Below are positions 6,587-12,628 of a DNA stretch of 15,653 bases, one piece after another. Under the pieces are notes generated by a model. The model did no database searches. It saw nothing but the letters and a program-made list of their open reading frames with translations, and had not been told where the DNA came from. The stretch is from Chthonomonas sp. UBA2391. Lineage in GTDB: Bacteria; Armatimonadota; Fimbriimonadia; Fimbriimonadales; Fimbriimonadaceae. The first letter of the stretch is position 1; each line of letters starts with the position of its first letter. Location: assembly GCA_002343825.1 (NCBI GenBank), contig DDSL01000113.1, positions 1 through 15,653 on the forward strand. Reading direction: 5' to 3'. The translations under genes and the position numbers were made by a program.

Positions 6587-7039
6587 TCACAAGTTGGCAA
6601 CAAGAGTGGCAACTTGAATACTCCGGTTCTCGCCTCGTAAACTGAAGTTCACAGTGATGGTCACACGTCTCAAGTCCAGTTCGACCTGCTCGATTCGAAC
6701 AGTCCCAGTCCCCGATGGCAAGACGTTGGCAGGTGCATCATTGGCAGCACTATCTGAGTTGGTAAAGCTGTAGGTGTTAGCCGCGACAGTGGCGGTACTG
6801 TCGATGAGGCCATAGGAGACTAATTGGGCTGGTGTGAGGTTTGCGTATCCCAGCCCGCGGACCGCCTCAATTTGCTTTTGAGCCAAACTGGTTGCCTTGT
6901 TGTAAAGGTCCGCCTTCTCTCTGCTACCCGTTGCCATCGGAATGGTGGCGGCCAATAGCACAGCACACAACCCCGTCAAGAAGACGGCGTAGAGGAGCTC
7001 GATCAACGAGAATCCCTTCAGTGTGCGACTTTTTTTCAT
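6587..7039 (-). CDS. PilV-like minor prepilin
   Basis: A 150-residue prepilin: short basic leader MKKSRTLKG, cleavage expected after Gly9, then FSLIELLYAVFLTGLCAVLL with Glu5 (residue 14). After the helix come AQKQIEAVRGLGY and a beta-rich domain ending in EQVELDLRRVTITVNFS, as in PilV/GspI-type subunits. It is the first gene of the minor-pilin operon. No clear ribosome site precedes ATG 7039 (upstream AACCTTGTTCTT). Because a terminator stands between it and the major-pilin gene, it probably has its own promoter in the 70-nt stretch 7040-7109, where I cannot place a convincing one; an ATCGG/CCGAT inverted repeat (7070-7086) lies there. Confidence 0.82.
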   Translation of the reverse strand: MKKSRTLKGFSLIELLYAVFLTGLCAVLLAATIPMATGSREKADLYNKATSLAQKQIEAVRGLGYANLTPAQLVSYGLIDSTATVAANTYSFTNSDSAANDAPANVLPSGTGTVRIEQVELDLRRVTITVNFSLRGENRSIQVATLVANL

Positions 7040-7109
7040 AAGAACAAGGTTGATGGTCTATCTAAAAGTATCGGTGCAAGTCCGATTGCTTACAGGGAAA
7101 TTGCGAGGA

Positions 7110-7156
7110 AAGGAAAGAAATTTAGGGCAGATGGCTGTCCGCCACCTACCCTAAAT
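7110..7156 (-). terminator. Intrinsic terminator after the major-pilin-like gene
   Basis: On the minus strand a 16-bp stem (7141-7156 with 7120-7135, two G-U pairs, ATTTAGGG...CCCTAAAT at its base) has a GGACA loop and is followed by TTTCTTTCCT. It begins 24 nt after the stop codon at 7180 and should end or reduce transcription before the minor-pilin operon. Confidence 0.82.
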
Positions 7157-7179
7157 GATTTTCAAAGTGGAATAGATCT

Positions 7180-7530
7180 TTAGTCCGCGCCGATAGCGTG
7201 TGCGCCACCGATGGAGCAGACGGGATCTTCACCGATATTGCCGGTGGTATAAGTTCCTCCGCTCGGACATTGCGGTTCCGACTTGATGTAGTCGGGAGCC
7301 AGATCCGTCATGTCGACGCTGTCTCCTTCATCCAGTCGATTTTCCATCGCAAATTGCTCCTTAGCCGAATCAATTTGCTTCAGGTTACCAACACAGGTCT
7401 TCGCTCGAGATCGTTCTCGGGCTCGGACAAAGTTGGGCACTGCGATCGCCAGCAGAATGCCGATGATCAGAACGACGATCATGATTTCGACGAGCGTAAA
7501 GCCCTTCTTTTTGTTGCGAATTCGCGTCAT
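7180..7530 (-). CDS. Major-pilin-like type IV prepilin / type II pseudopilin
   Basis: A 116-residue protein. MTRIRNKKKG is a short basic leader; prepilin peptidase would cut after Gly10 before FTLVEIMIVVLIIGILLAIA, with Glu5 at residue 15. After the helix come VPNFVRARERSRAKTC and VGNLKQIDSAKEQFAMEN, then a small C-terminal domain with two more cysteines (PQCPSGG and DPVCSIGG) that could form a disulfide loop. This small size and pattern fit G-type pseudopilins or ComGC-like major pilins of phyla outside the Proteobacteria. I chose ATG 7530 since the leader then has normal length and GGAAGG lies about 9 nt upstream; a 64-codon upstream extension is unlikely. It is a single-gene transcript ending at the hairpin at 7110-7156. 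Pilus and secretion roles cannot be told apart here. Confidence 0.88.
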   Translation of the reverse strand: MTRIRNKKKGFTLVEIMIVVLIIGILLAIAVPNFVRARERSRAKTCVGNLKQIDSAKEQFAMENRLDEGDSVDMTDLAPDYIKSEPQCPSGGTYTTGNIGEDPVCSIGGAHAIGAD

Positions 7531-7599
7531 GGTTCCAAACCTTCCCAAGGTCAAGTTTCGGACCGTATGGCCCTCAACTGTAGGTCTTCCGTTATCCAT

Positions 7600-7637
7600 C
7601 GGGAGGCTTGCCCAGAAAAAATACTGGTTTCCTCCCG
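7600..7637 (-). ncRNA. Foldable leader element upstream of the major-pilin gene, possible cis-regulatory RNA
   Basis: On the minus strand a 7-bp stem (CGGGAGG, 7631-7637, with CCTCCCG, 7600-7606) encloses an AAA / GCAAG internal loop and a second stem CCAG/CTGG (7624-7627 with 7612-7615) with an A/T-rich 8-nt loop. It lies 70-107 nt before the pilin ATG. The AAA and GCAAG internal loop loosely recalls the core of GEMM-type c-di-GMP riboswitches, but the hallmark ACGCA is missing. Reported as a structure, not as a known riboswitch. Confidence 0.3.
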
Positions 7638-7686
7638 CCCTTGGGACAAGAAAGGTAGGGCAAGGATCATGCCAAGAGCGCCGACC

Positions 7687-7703
7687 GGACGAAATATTCG
7701 TCC
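7687..7703 (+). promoter_or_regulatory. Perfect inverted repeat just upstream of the M48 protease gene
   Basis: GGACGAA (7687-7693) and TTCGTCC (7697-7703) are separated by ATA, ending 13 nt before the M48 start. It sits in the divergent spacer between the pilin gene and the protease gene. It could be an operator or a start-proximal hairpin; no ribosome site separates it from the ATG. Confidence 0.35.
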
Positions 7704-7716
7704 AACATAGATAGAA

Positions 7717-8541
7717 ATGCAAACGCTCTCTTCGGGTCGAATCAGCCTAGCCACTCTCGGCCTCATCGGAATCTTGACGACGGCCTCAGTGGCCGATCCA
7801 TTCAAGCCGAGCTTCAAGCAGCAGCTCGACTTGGGACGTCGGGCTGCCGCCGATATTCGGAAGGAGGAGAAACTAGCCGCTCCAAACGACCCCCGGCTTT
7901 TGCTGATGCGCGAGGTCGCAGCCAAGATAGTCGCGGGTATCCCGGCCGATGAGCTCAAAAAGAAGCCGTATGAGTTCAGCTTCGATCTCATCGAGAGTCC
8001 TCAGATCAATGCCTTCGCACTCCCCGGGGGACCCATCTTTTTCTATACCGGCCTTGTCGACCGGATGCAGACCGTCGATGAACTGGCCGGGGTTATTGCT
8101 CACGAAATCACCCACGTGCGGGAGGAGCACTGGGCCAATGCCTATGCTAGCCGACAAAAAGAGGGCCTTGGGCTCACGATTTTGCTCACCATCCTCCGGG
8201 CAAACCGAACCGTGGTCGACCTGACCTCGGTCGGGTATGAAGTCGCCCGGAGTCTCCCCTACAGCCGGCGCGACGAGACGCGGGCCGATCGGGGAGGATT
8301 CGACCTCATGGTTCGGGCCGGCTATCATCCTAGTGGCCTGGTGAAGACCTTCGAGATGTTTGCTCAAGCTTCAAAGGGCGCACCGCCCGAGTTCCTCAAG
8401 ACTCACCCCGACGACAAGAACCGAATCAGGAACATCCGAAAGTGGATTGAGGAAGCGGAAAAGAAAGGCCAGAAATGGCCCGCGGTCAGACCGATGCCCG
8501 AAGCCGTGCAGAAAGCGCGGACACTGAAGAATAAAGAGTAG
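7717..8541 (+). CDS. Exported M48-family zinc metalloprotease
   Basis: A 274-residue peptidase. An N-terminal signal peptide (about 1-26, SLATLGLIGILTTASVA then DPFKPS) directs export. The catalytic motif HEITH is at 129-133 (zinc His129 and His133, catalytic Glu130) and the third zinc ligand is Glu187 in ETRAD (187-191), as in M48C proteins such as LoiP, YcaL and BepA. INAFALPGGPIFFYTGL before HExxH is also typical. A C-terminal THPDDKNRI matches the usual THPs-R stretch. It should degrade or quality-check envelope proteins. No TPR tail is seen, unlike BepA. The ATG at 7717 has no ribosome site but is placed well for the signal peptide. Its last 56 nt overlap the opposing HD-domain gene. Confidence 0.9.
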   Translation: MQTLSSGRISLATLGLIGILTTASVADPFKPSFKQQLDLGRRAAADIRKEEKLAAPNDPRLLLMREVAAKIVAGIPADELKKKPYEFSFDLIESPQINAFALPGGPIFFYTGLVDRMQTVDELAGVIAHEITHVREEHWANAYASRQKEGLGLTILLTILRANRTVVDLTSVGYEVARSLPYSRRDETRADRGGFDLMVRAGYHPSGLVKTFEMFAQASKGAPPEFLKTHPDDKNRIRNIRKWIEEAEKKGQKWPAVRPMPEAVQKARTLKNKE

Positions 8542-9040
8542 GCGCTGGGGCCGGGCCGATGATCACTAGGATCTGGTCGGTCTGGTCCAGATAGCGCCGT
8601 AGCTTGGGTCCCGATTTGTAGTATGCCGCCTCGTTCAGGTTGCTCAGCCGGTCGGCTAACTTGATCCTCTGCGCATCGGGGTCCATTCCGTTCCGGATTC
8701 CGTCAAGCATCCAGTCGCTGCGGAGTTGCCAAAAGGCCTCGGCGCCCATCTGCTTCTTTAGGGCTGGGTCGGGTTCCCTGCGAGTGAGCATCTTCACGAG
8801 TTCGGTGACTCTGGGGCCGAAAAGGGATGCAAGATCCCGCTCGGTGGCTTCCGTTTCTTCTAGCGTATCGTGCAGAACCGCCGCGGCGAGGACCTCGGGT
8901 CGGCGCTCGCTGGCCAGCGAATAGACGAACTGCATGACCTCCAGCGGATGGGTGACGTAGGGAAGAGGGTGCGGACCTTCCCGCGTTTGGCCGCTATGAG
9001 CCTCGGCGGCAAATCGGATCGCCCGGTCGACTAACTCCAC
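8486..9040 (-). CDS. Small (p)ppGpp hydrolase-like HD-domain protein (MESH1/SpoT-hydrolase type)
   Basis: A 184-residue stand-alone HD protein. Metal ligands match the SpoT/MESH1 hydrolase: His31 (YVTHPLEV), His57-Asp58 (AVLHDTLEET) and Asp130 (RIKLADRLSNL). It has no synthetase, TGS or ACT domain, so it is likely a small alarmone hydrolase that removes the 3'-pyrophosphate of (p)ppGpp; MESH1 relatives can also act on NADPH, so the substrate is not fixed. The start is GTG at 9038-9040, preceded by a G-run rather than a clear ribosome site. A TATAGAAT -10-like box ends about 6-8 nt upstream, so the message could be leaderless. The 3' end overlaps the M48 gene by 56 nt tail to tail. Confidence 0.86.
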   Translation of the reverse strand: MELVDRAIRFAAEAHSGQTREGPHPLPYVTHPLEVMQFVYSLASERRPEVLAAAVLHDTLEETEATERDLASLFGPRVTELVKMLTRREPDPALKKQMGAEAFWQLRSDWMLDGIRNGMDPDAQRIKLADRLSNLNEAAYYKSGPKLRRYLDQTDQILVIIGPAPAPTLYSSVSALSARLRASV

Positions 9041-9046
9041 CCCCCG

Positions 9047-9071
9047 ATTCTATAAGAACCTACTTTAGGTT
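9047..9071 (-). promoter_or_regulatory. Candidate promoter and inverted repeat before the HD-domain gene
   Basis: On the minus strand TATAGAAT lies just before the GTG start, preceded by the perfect inverted repeat AACCTA-AAG-TAGGTT (9057-9071), which covers the spacer between -35 and -10. A recognisable -35 is lacking (CTGCAA at best). The arrangement suggests a repressor or activator site in a promoter giving a very short leader. Confidence 0.35.
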
Positions 9072-9087
9072 TGCAGGGTCCGAGGCC

Positions 9088-9115
9088 TAAAGATGCGATA
9101 CCCCATACCGACAAT
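9088..9115 (+). promoter_or_regulatory. Sigma-28 (FliA/SigD)-type promoter of the flagellar operon
   Basis: TAAAG (9088-9092) is followed after 15 nt by CCGACAAT (9108-9115). The known consensus is TAAA-N15-GCCGATAA; here TAAA, an N15 spacer and ACCGACAA give 4/4 and 6/8 matches. It lies 33 nt before the fliM GTG and upstream of the AGGA ribosome site (9135-9138), the right place for a flagellar class promoter. Confidence 0.6.
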
Positions 9116-9148
9116 CCTACTGATAGCCCCAAATAGGACTCAAAATCG

Positions 9149-10204
9149 GTGTCGGATATCCTCTCCCAATCAGAGATCGAAGCCCTTCTCAACTCGCTTT
9201 CGAGCGATGGAGGAGAGCCCACCACTGGCAACACTGCGCCCAATGCGTCCAGCTCGAATCTGGCTGGGCTCGGCACTTTTGAGGAACTGGACACTAAGCT
9301 CGGGAGCAAGAGCCACACGAGGTCCGGCCTAGCTTATGAGCTCTATGACTTTAGGCGGCCCGACAAGTTCAGCCGTGAACAGTTGCGGACGTTGCAGATG
9401 CTGCATGAGACTTTTGCCCGACTTGCGGGGACCAGTCTCTCGGCATTTCTCCGCACTCCAGTTGCGATCGACTTGATCAGTCTTGAGCAAGTTCCGTTCG
9501 ACGAATACTTGCGAAGTATCAATACTTCAGTGTTCACGATCATGTCGTTGCCACCTCTCAGTGGCCAGGCAGTGATGGAGCTGGAGTTCAATCTCGTTTT
9601 CACCATGATCGACCGTCTGCTGGGTGGACCGGGACGTGGCGTCTCTCGATCGATGCTGACGGATATCGAGAAGCCTCTGGTGCGCCAGATGGTCGAGCGA
9701 ATGTTCGCCGCACTGAAGAACTCGTGGGAAGGAATTGTCATCGTCAATCCTGGGATCGAAGCCACCGAGACGAGCTCGCAGTTCGTCCAAGTTGCGCCAC
9801 CCAATGATATCGTTGTGACGATCCTCTTCGAGGTAAAGGTCGGCGATTCGAGAGGGGCCATGAGTGTCTGTATCCCCTACCTGGTTCTCAAGCCCATTAC
9901 CGGAAAACTGAGCGCCCAAAAGTGGTTTGTCAACACGAACCGCAAGAACAGTGGGGCGATTCGCCGAAACATGGCGGTCCAATTGCAACACACCCAAGTC
10001 GAATGCGACTTCTCGCTGGGAACAGCAAAAATTCAACTAAGAGATTTGATGACACTGAAGGTCGGAGATACGGTGATGCTCAATCAAAAGAAGGATGAGC
10101 CACTCGTGATGCACGTTGGAGGCTCTCCGAAGTACTCCATCATGCCGGGACTCAAGAACAAAAAGATGGTCTTCAGCGTCGTCGATACGATCCAAGTGGT
10201 CTAG
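9149..10204 (+). CDS. fliM: Flagellar motor switch protein FliM
   Basis: A 351-residue C-ring protein that binds phospho-CheY and sets rotation direction. The N-terminal CheY-binding peptide is SDILSQSEIEALL (2-14), followed by a flexible Ser/Thr/Gly-rich linker (15-50). The CheC-like middle domain includes the GGPG loop at 159-162 (RLLGGPGRG) and TDIEKPLVRQ. The C-terminal SpoA domain (about 265-345) ends in LKVGDTVMLNQ and the beta-strand VGGSPKYSIMPGL. Length is near the usual 330-350. The start is GTG 9149, with AGGA 10 nt upstream. It heads an operon fliM-fliN/Y-fliO-fliP-fliQ-fliR-flhB behind a sigma-28-like promoter. The gap to the next gene is 13 nt. Confidence 0.96.
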   Translation: MSDILSQSEIEALLNSLSSDGGEPTTGNTAPNASSSNLAGLGTFEELDTKLGSKSHTRSGLAYELYDFRRPDKFSREQLRTLQMLHETFARLAGTSLSAFLRTPVAIDLISLEQVPFDEYLRSINTSVFTIMSLPPLSGQAVMELEFNLVFTMIDRLLGGPGRGVSRSMLTDIEKPLVRQMVERMFAALKNSWEGIVIVNPGIEATETSSQFVQVAPPNDIVVTILFEVKVGDSRGAMSVCIPYLVLKPITGKLSAQKWFVNTNRKNSGAIRRNMAVQLQHTQVECDFSLGTAKIQLRDLMTLKVGDTVMLNQKKDEPLVMHVGGSPKYSIMPGLKNKKMVFSVVDTIQVV

Positions 10205-10217
10205 CGGTAAGGAAAGC

Positions 10218-11120
10218 ATGAATCAAGAAATCGTCAATAAGATAAGTCAATATCAGAACCAGATCTGGCAGACGGTCTCGATCACGGCGAGCGAGGCGAG
10301 CGGCGAAGCCCTCACGTTTGGAACGCCCTTTACGATCTCGACCACTCCCAATGATCTCTTCTCGGAAATGGCGGCGCCCAAATTGGTGGTGCAGTTTGCG
10401 CTTGCCAATATGCCGGAAAATCCCCACATCTTACTCTTTTCGCAAGAGACTTTTGTGGAAATGGCCGCCTTGATGAAGAAGGTGGATGTCCTTGAGATCG
10501 AGGAAGCCGATGACACGCTCGTCAGCGAAGTCCGGCCGATCATCGAGTCCATCGTGCAAGGTATCTGCCTCGCGATCGGAAACATTCGAAATGAGCCGCT
10601 TATCTCCACCGGGCTCTCCGTTCGCTTCCAGATCTTTGCATTCCCTCAGAATCTCCAACGTAGCGAGTCCGTTGTTCGCACCAATGTCGCAATTGCTAGC
10701 GACAAGATCAATGGAACTGTTGTCTGGTTGATGGACGAGGATACCGGAGCCGATCTTTCTGGCGTTCATGAGCAACAAGAGCAAACGTTTGGTTCAACCC
10801 TTGAAGAGACTGAGGGCCGCACAGTTAGTGCATTGACCTTACCAGAAGAAGCTCAAAACCTCGAGATTCTGCTGGATATTCCGCTCGAGATTAGCGTCGA
10901 ATTGGGGCGCGTCAAGATGCTGATGAAGGATGTTGCGGATCTCGGCAGCGGCTCCATTGTCGAAATCGACAAGGCCGCCGGAGAACCGGTCGATGTTCTT
11001 GTCAACGGACGACTGGTAGCCAAGGGTGAAGTCGTGGTTATCGAAGATAACTTCGGAGTGCGGATTACCGAAATCCTAAGCCCTCAAGAGCGGCTGCAAA
11101 GGTTGAACGAGGCAATCTAG
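10218..11120 (+). CDS. fliY: Flagellar motor switch protein FliN/FliY with CheC-like N-terminal domain
   Basis: A 300-residue protein. The C-terminal SpoA domain (about 214-290: LLDIPLEISVELGRVKMLMK, LGSGSIVEI, VDVLVNGRLVAKGEVVVIED) is the FliN part, which caps the C-ring and helps export. The N-terminal half (about 40-175) resembles CheC/FliY. The phosphatase signature [DS]xxxExxN of CheC is not evident; the best candidate helix (VRPIIESIVQGICLAIGN, about 105-122) lacks the Asn, so CheY-P phosphatase activity is doubtful. There is no FliM-like CheY-binding N-terminus. ATG 10218 has AAGGA about 4 nt upstream; a longer in-frame start at 10116 inside fliM is rejected. FliN or FliY are both acceptable names; size favours FliY. 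Its stop overlaps the fliO start by one base. Confidence 0.9.
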   Translation: MNQEIVNKISQYQNQIWQTVSITASEASGEALTFGTPFTISTTPNDLFSEMAAPKLVVQFALANMPENPHILLFSQETFVEMAALMKKVDVLEIEEADDTLVSEVRPIIESIVQGICLAIGNIRNEPLISTGLSVRFQIFAFPQNLQRSESVVRTNVAIASDKINGTVVWLMDEDTGADLSGVHEQQEQTFGSTLEETEGRTVSALTLPEEAQNLEILLDIPLEISVELGRVKMLMKDVADLGSGSIVEIDKAAGEPVDVLVNGRLVAKGEVVVIEDNFGVRITEILSPQERLQRLNEAI

Positions 11121-11617
11121 TGGAATTCTTCCTCCTCTCCGATGTTGCGGGTACAAAGCCGGACCTTGTGGGCCCTGTGATGCCGAGTTCTTCGGGCGGG
11201 GGAACCGGTGCGCTCATCCAGCTGATCCTTGTGGTCGCCATTGTGGGCTTTGGGATCAAGTTTCTCCTTCCGAAGTGGATTTCAAAGTGGCACTCGAAGA
11301 TGTCGATCAATGCTACAGGAAGCATCCGGATTGAGGAATCCGCCACGTTTGCCGGAGGATCTCTCCATCTGGTTCATGTGAAATCGAAATCTCTTCTTCT
11401 TTCTGTGAGTCCACAAGGGGTTCAGTGCCTTGCTGATGTATCGGATTCTGCTCAGTCCGAAGAGGGGCCAGCTTTCTTCGAACTTGTAGACCGTGCATCG
11501 GGAGATCTGCCCAAACAAGCTGTGGTGGAAACTGCTCATCCTGAAGAGAGAGATCTCAAGGTGAAAGATATGCTGGAGCGGCTGAAGCGACTTGAATCGG
11601 GAGCGAAGGTCTCTTGA
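11120..11617 (+). CDS. fliO: Flagellar biosynthesis protein FliO
   Basis: A 165-residue protein. One membrane helix (about 31-50, ALIQLILVVAIVGFGIKFLL) is followed by a small cytoplasmic domain with HSKMSINATGSIRIEESATF and LHLVHVKSKSLLLSVSPQGV, the usual FliO pattern (a lysine-rich start, then a -hlv-v--r-lLlGv-- strand pair). FliO helps assemble the FliP pentamer of the export gate and is poorly conserved, so position between fliN/Y and fliP is strong support. GTG 11120 overlaps the preceding TAG as TAGTG; GAGG lies 7 nt upstream. The C-terminal 40 residues are charged and probably helical. It overlaps fliP by 4 nt. Confidence 0.9.
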   Translation: MEFFLLSDVAGTKPDLVGPVMPSSSGGGTGALIQLILVVAIVGFGIKFLLPKWISKWHSKMSINATGSIRIEESATFAGGSLHLVHVKSKSLLLSVSPQGVQCLADVSDSAQSEEGPAFFELVDRASGDLPKQAVVETAHPEERDLKVKDMLERLKRLESGAKVS

Positions 11618-12354
11618 AATCGCGTCTTTCCTTAGTCCTCTTACTCTTGGGGTTAGTGGCAATCGCCGTTCCTCAAGTCCCAGTGGGGCTCCCCGATGTA
11701 CGAATCGGGATGCAACCCGGATCAAATCCTGGTGAGGTGAGTCAATCGCTGCAAATTTTGGCGATGCTGACGGTGCTCAGCTTGGCCCCTGCAATCCTAA
11801 TTCTGACGACAAGCTTTACACGGATTGTCATCATCTTGAGCCTTACGCGCACGGCTCTTGGGGCGCCCAATATCCCACCGAACCAGGTCCTGATTGGTCT
11901 CTCACTCTTCATGACCATGTTTGTGATGGCCCCGACTTATGACAAGATCCATGCTTCATCACTCAAGCCGTTCTTTGAGAAAAAGATCACGATGGAGCAA
12001 GCGATCGATCGAGCGCAGACTCCCATGCGGGAGTTCATGTTGAAGAACACCTATAGTAAGGATCTCAAGCTTTTCTTGAATCTCCGAGGAGAGGAAGCAT
12101 CGGCAAAGGATGTGAGTCTTGTTACCTTGATCCCGGCGTTTATCATCTCCGAACTCAAAACTGGCTTTATCGTAGGCTTTTACATCTTCGTACCATTCGT
12201 CATCATCGACCTGATCGTGGCGAGCATCTTGATGAGTCTTGGGATGATGATGATGCCACCAGCCGTGGTGGCATTACCAGCAAAGATCCTTGTCTTTGTT
12301 CTGGCCGATGGATGGTCAATGGTTGTGAGTGCGATCATGGCGGGGTACGCATAG
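11614..12354 (+). CDS. fliP: Flagellar export gate protein FliP
   Basis: A 246-residue inner-membrane protein, standard length. An N-terminal cleavable signal (about 1-20, LSLVLLLLGLVAIAV) is typical of FliP. Conserved stretches include LAPAILILTTSFTRIVIILS, TALGAPNIPPNQVLIGL, TPMREFMLKNT, LVTLIPAFIISELKTGF and MMMMPPAVVALPAKIL. FliP pentamers with FliR and FliQ form the export pore. The start is TTG 11614, overlapping the fliO stop as TTGA with AAGG about 4 nt upstream; the signal peptide begins there, so this rare start is credible. It is translationally coupled to fliO and followed after 1 nt by fliQ. Confidence 0.97.
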   Translation: MKSRLSLVLLLLGLVAIAVPQVPVGLPDVRIGMQPGSNPGEVSQSLQILAMLTVLSLAPAILILTTSFTRIVIILSLTRTALGAPNIPPNQVLIGLSLFMTMFVMAPTYDKIHASSLKPFFEKKITMEQAIDRAQTPMREFMLKNTYSKDLKLFLNLRGEEASAKDVSLVTLIPAFIISELKTGFIVGFYIFVPFVIIDLIVASILMSLGMMMMPPAVVALPAKILVFVLADGWSMVVSAIMAGYA

Positions 12355-12355
12355 C

Positions 12356-12628
12356 ATGAATGAGGCAAGTGTTCTAGAGTTAACGCGGATCGGCCTAACC
12401 ACCGGAGCCATGGTGGCCCTGCCAATTTTGGCTGTTGCACTCTTTGTTGGGATCCTCGTGAGCGTCTTCCAGGCGGTGACTCAAGTTCAAGAAATGACGC
12501 TAACGTACGTCCCGAAACTGCTCTTTGCAGGCATCACGGTAGTGATCTTCGGAGGTTGGATGATGACAACCTTGGTTGGTTTCATGCGCTTCTGCTTCGA
12601 AAGAGCCGCCTATATCACCCAACTATGA
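12356..12628 (+). CDS. fliQ: Flagellar export gate protein FliQ
   Basis: A 90-residue protein with two membrane helices (about 15-37 and 50-75), the normal FliQ size. Motifs are LPILAVALFVGILVSVFQAV, TQVQEMTLTYVPKLL and FGGWMMTTLVGFM. It packs around the FliP/FliR pore. The start is ATG 12356, 1 nt after the fliP stop, with a weak GGGG-type ribosome site (12342-12345); a nine-codon extension is not supported. It overlaps fliR by 4 nt (ATGA). Confidence 0.96.
   Translation: MNEASVLELTRIGLTTGAMVALPILAVALFVGILVSVFQAVTQVQEMTLTYVPKLLFAGITVVIFGGWMMTTLVGFMRFCFERAAYITQL

Noticed and set aside
7070..7086. ATCGG-TGCAAGT-CCGAT hairpin resembling the GGTGCAAGTCC element of cobalamin riboswitches
   Set aside because: It would read on the plus strand, where no gene follows for 630 nt, and no B12 box or further riboswitch parts are present. 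Kept only as a possible inverted repeat before the PilV-like gene.
7531..7722. 64-codon N-terminal extension of the major pilin
   Set aside because: It would place the prepilin leader far from the N-terminus; ATG 7530 gives a normal 10-residue leader with a ribosome site.
10116..10217. 34-codon extension of the FliN/Y protein into fliM
   Set aside because: The product is Ser/Arg-rich read-through of the fliM frame, and AAGGA immediately precedes ATG 10218.
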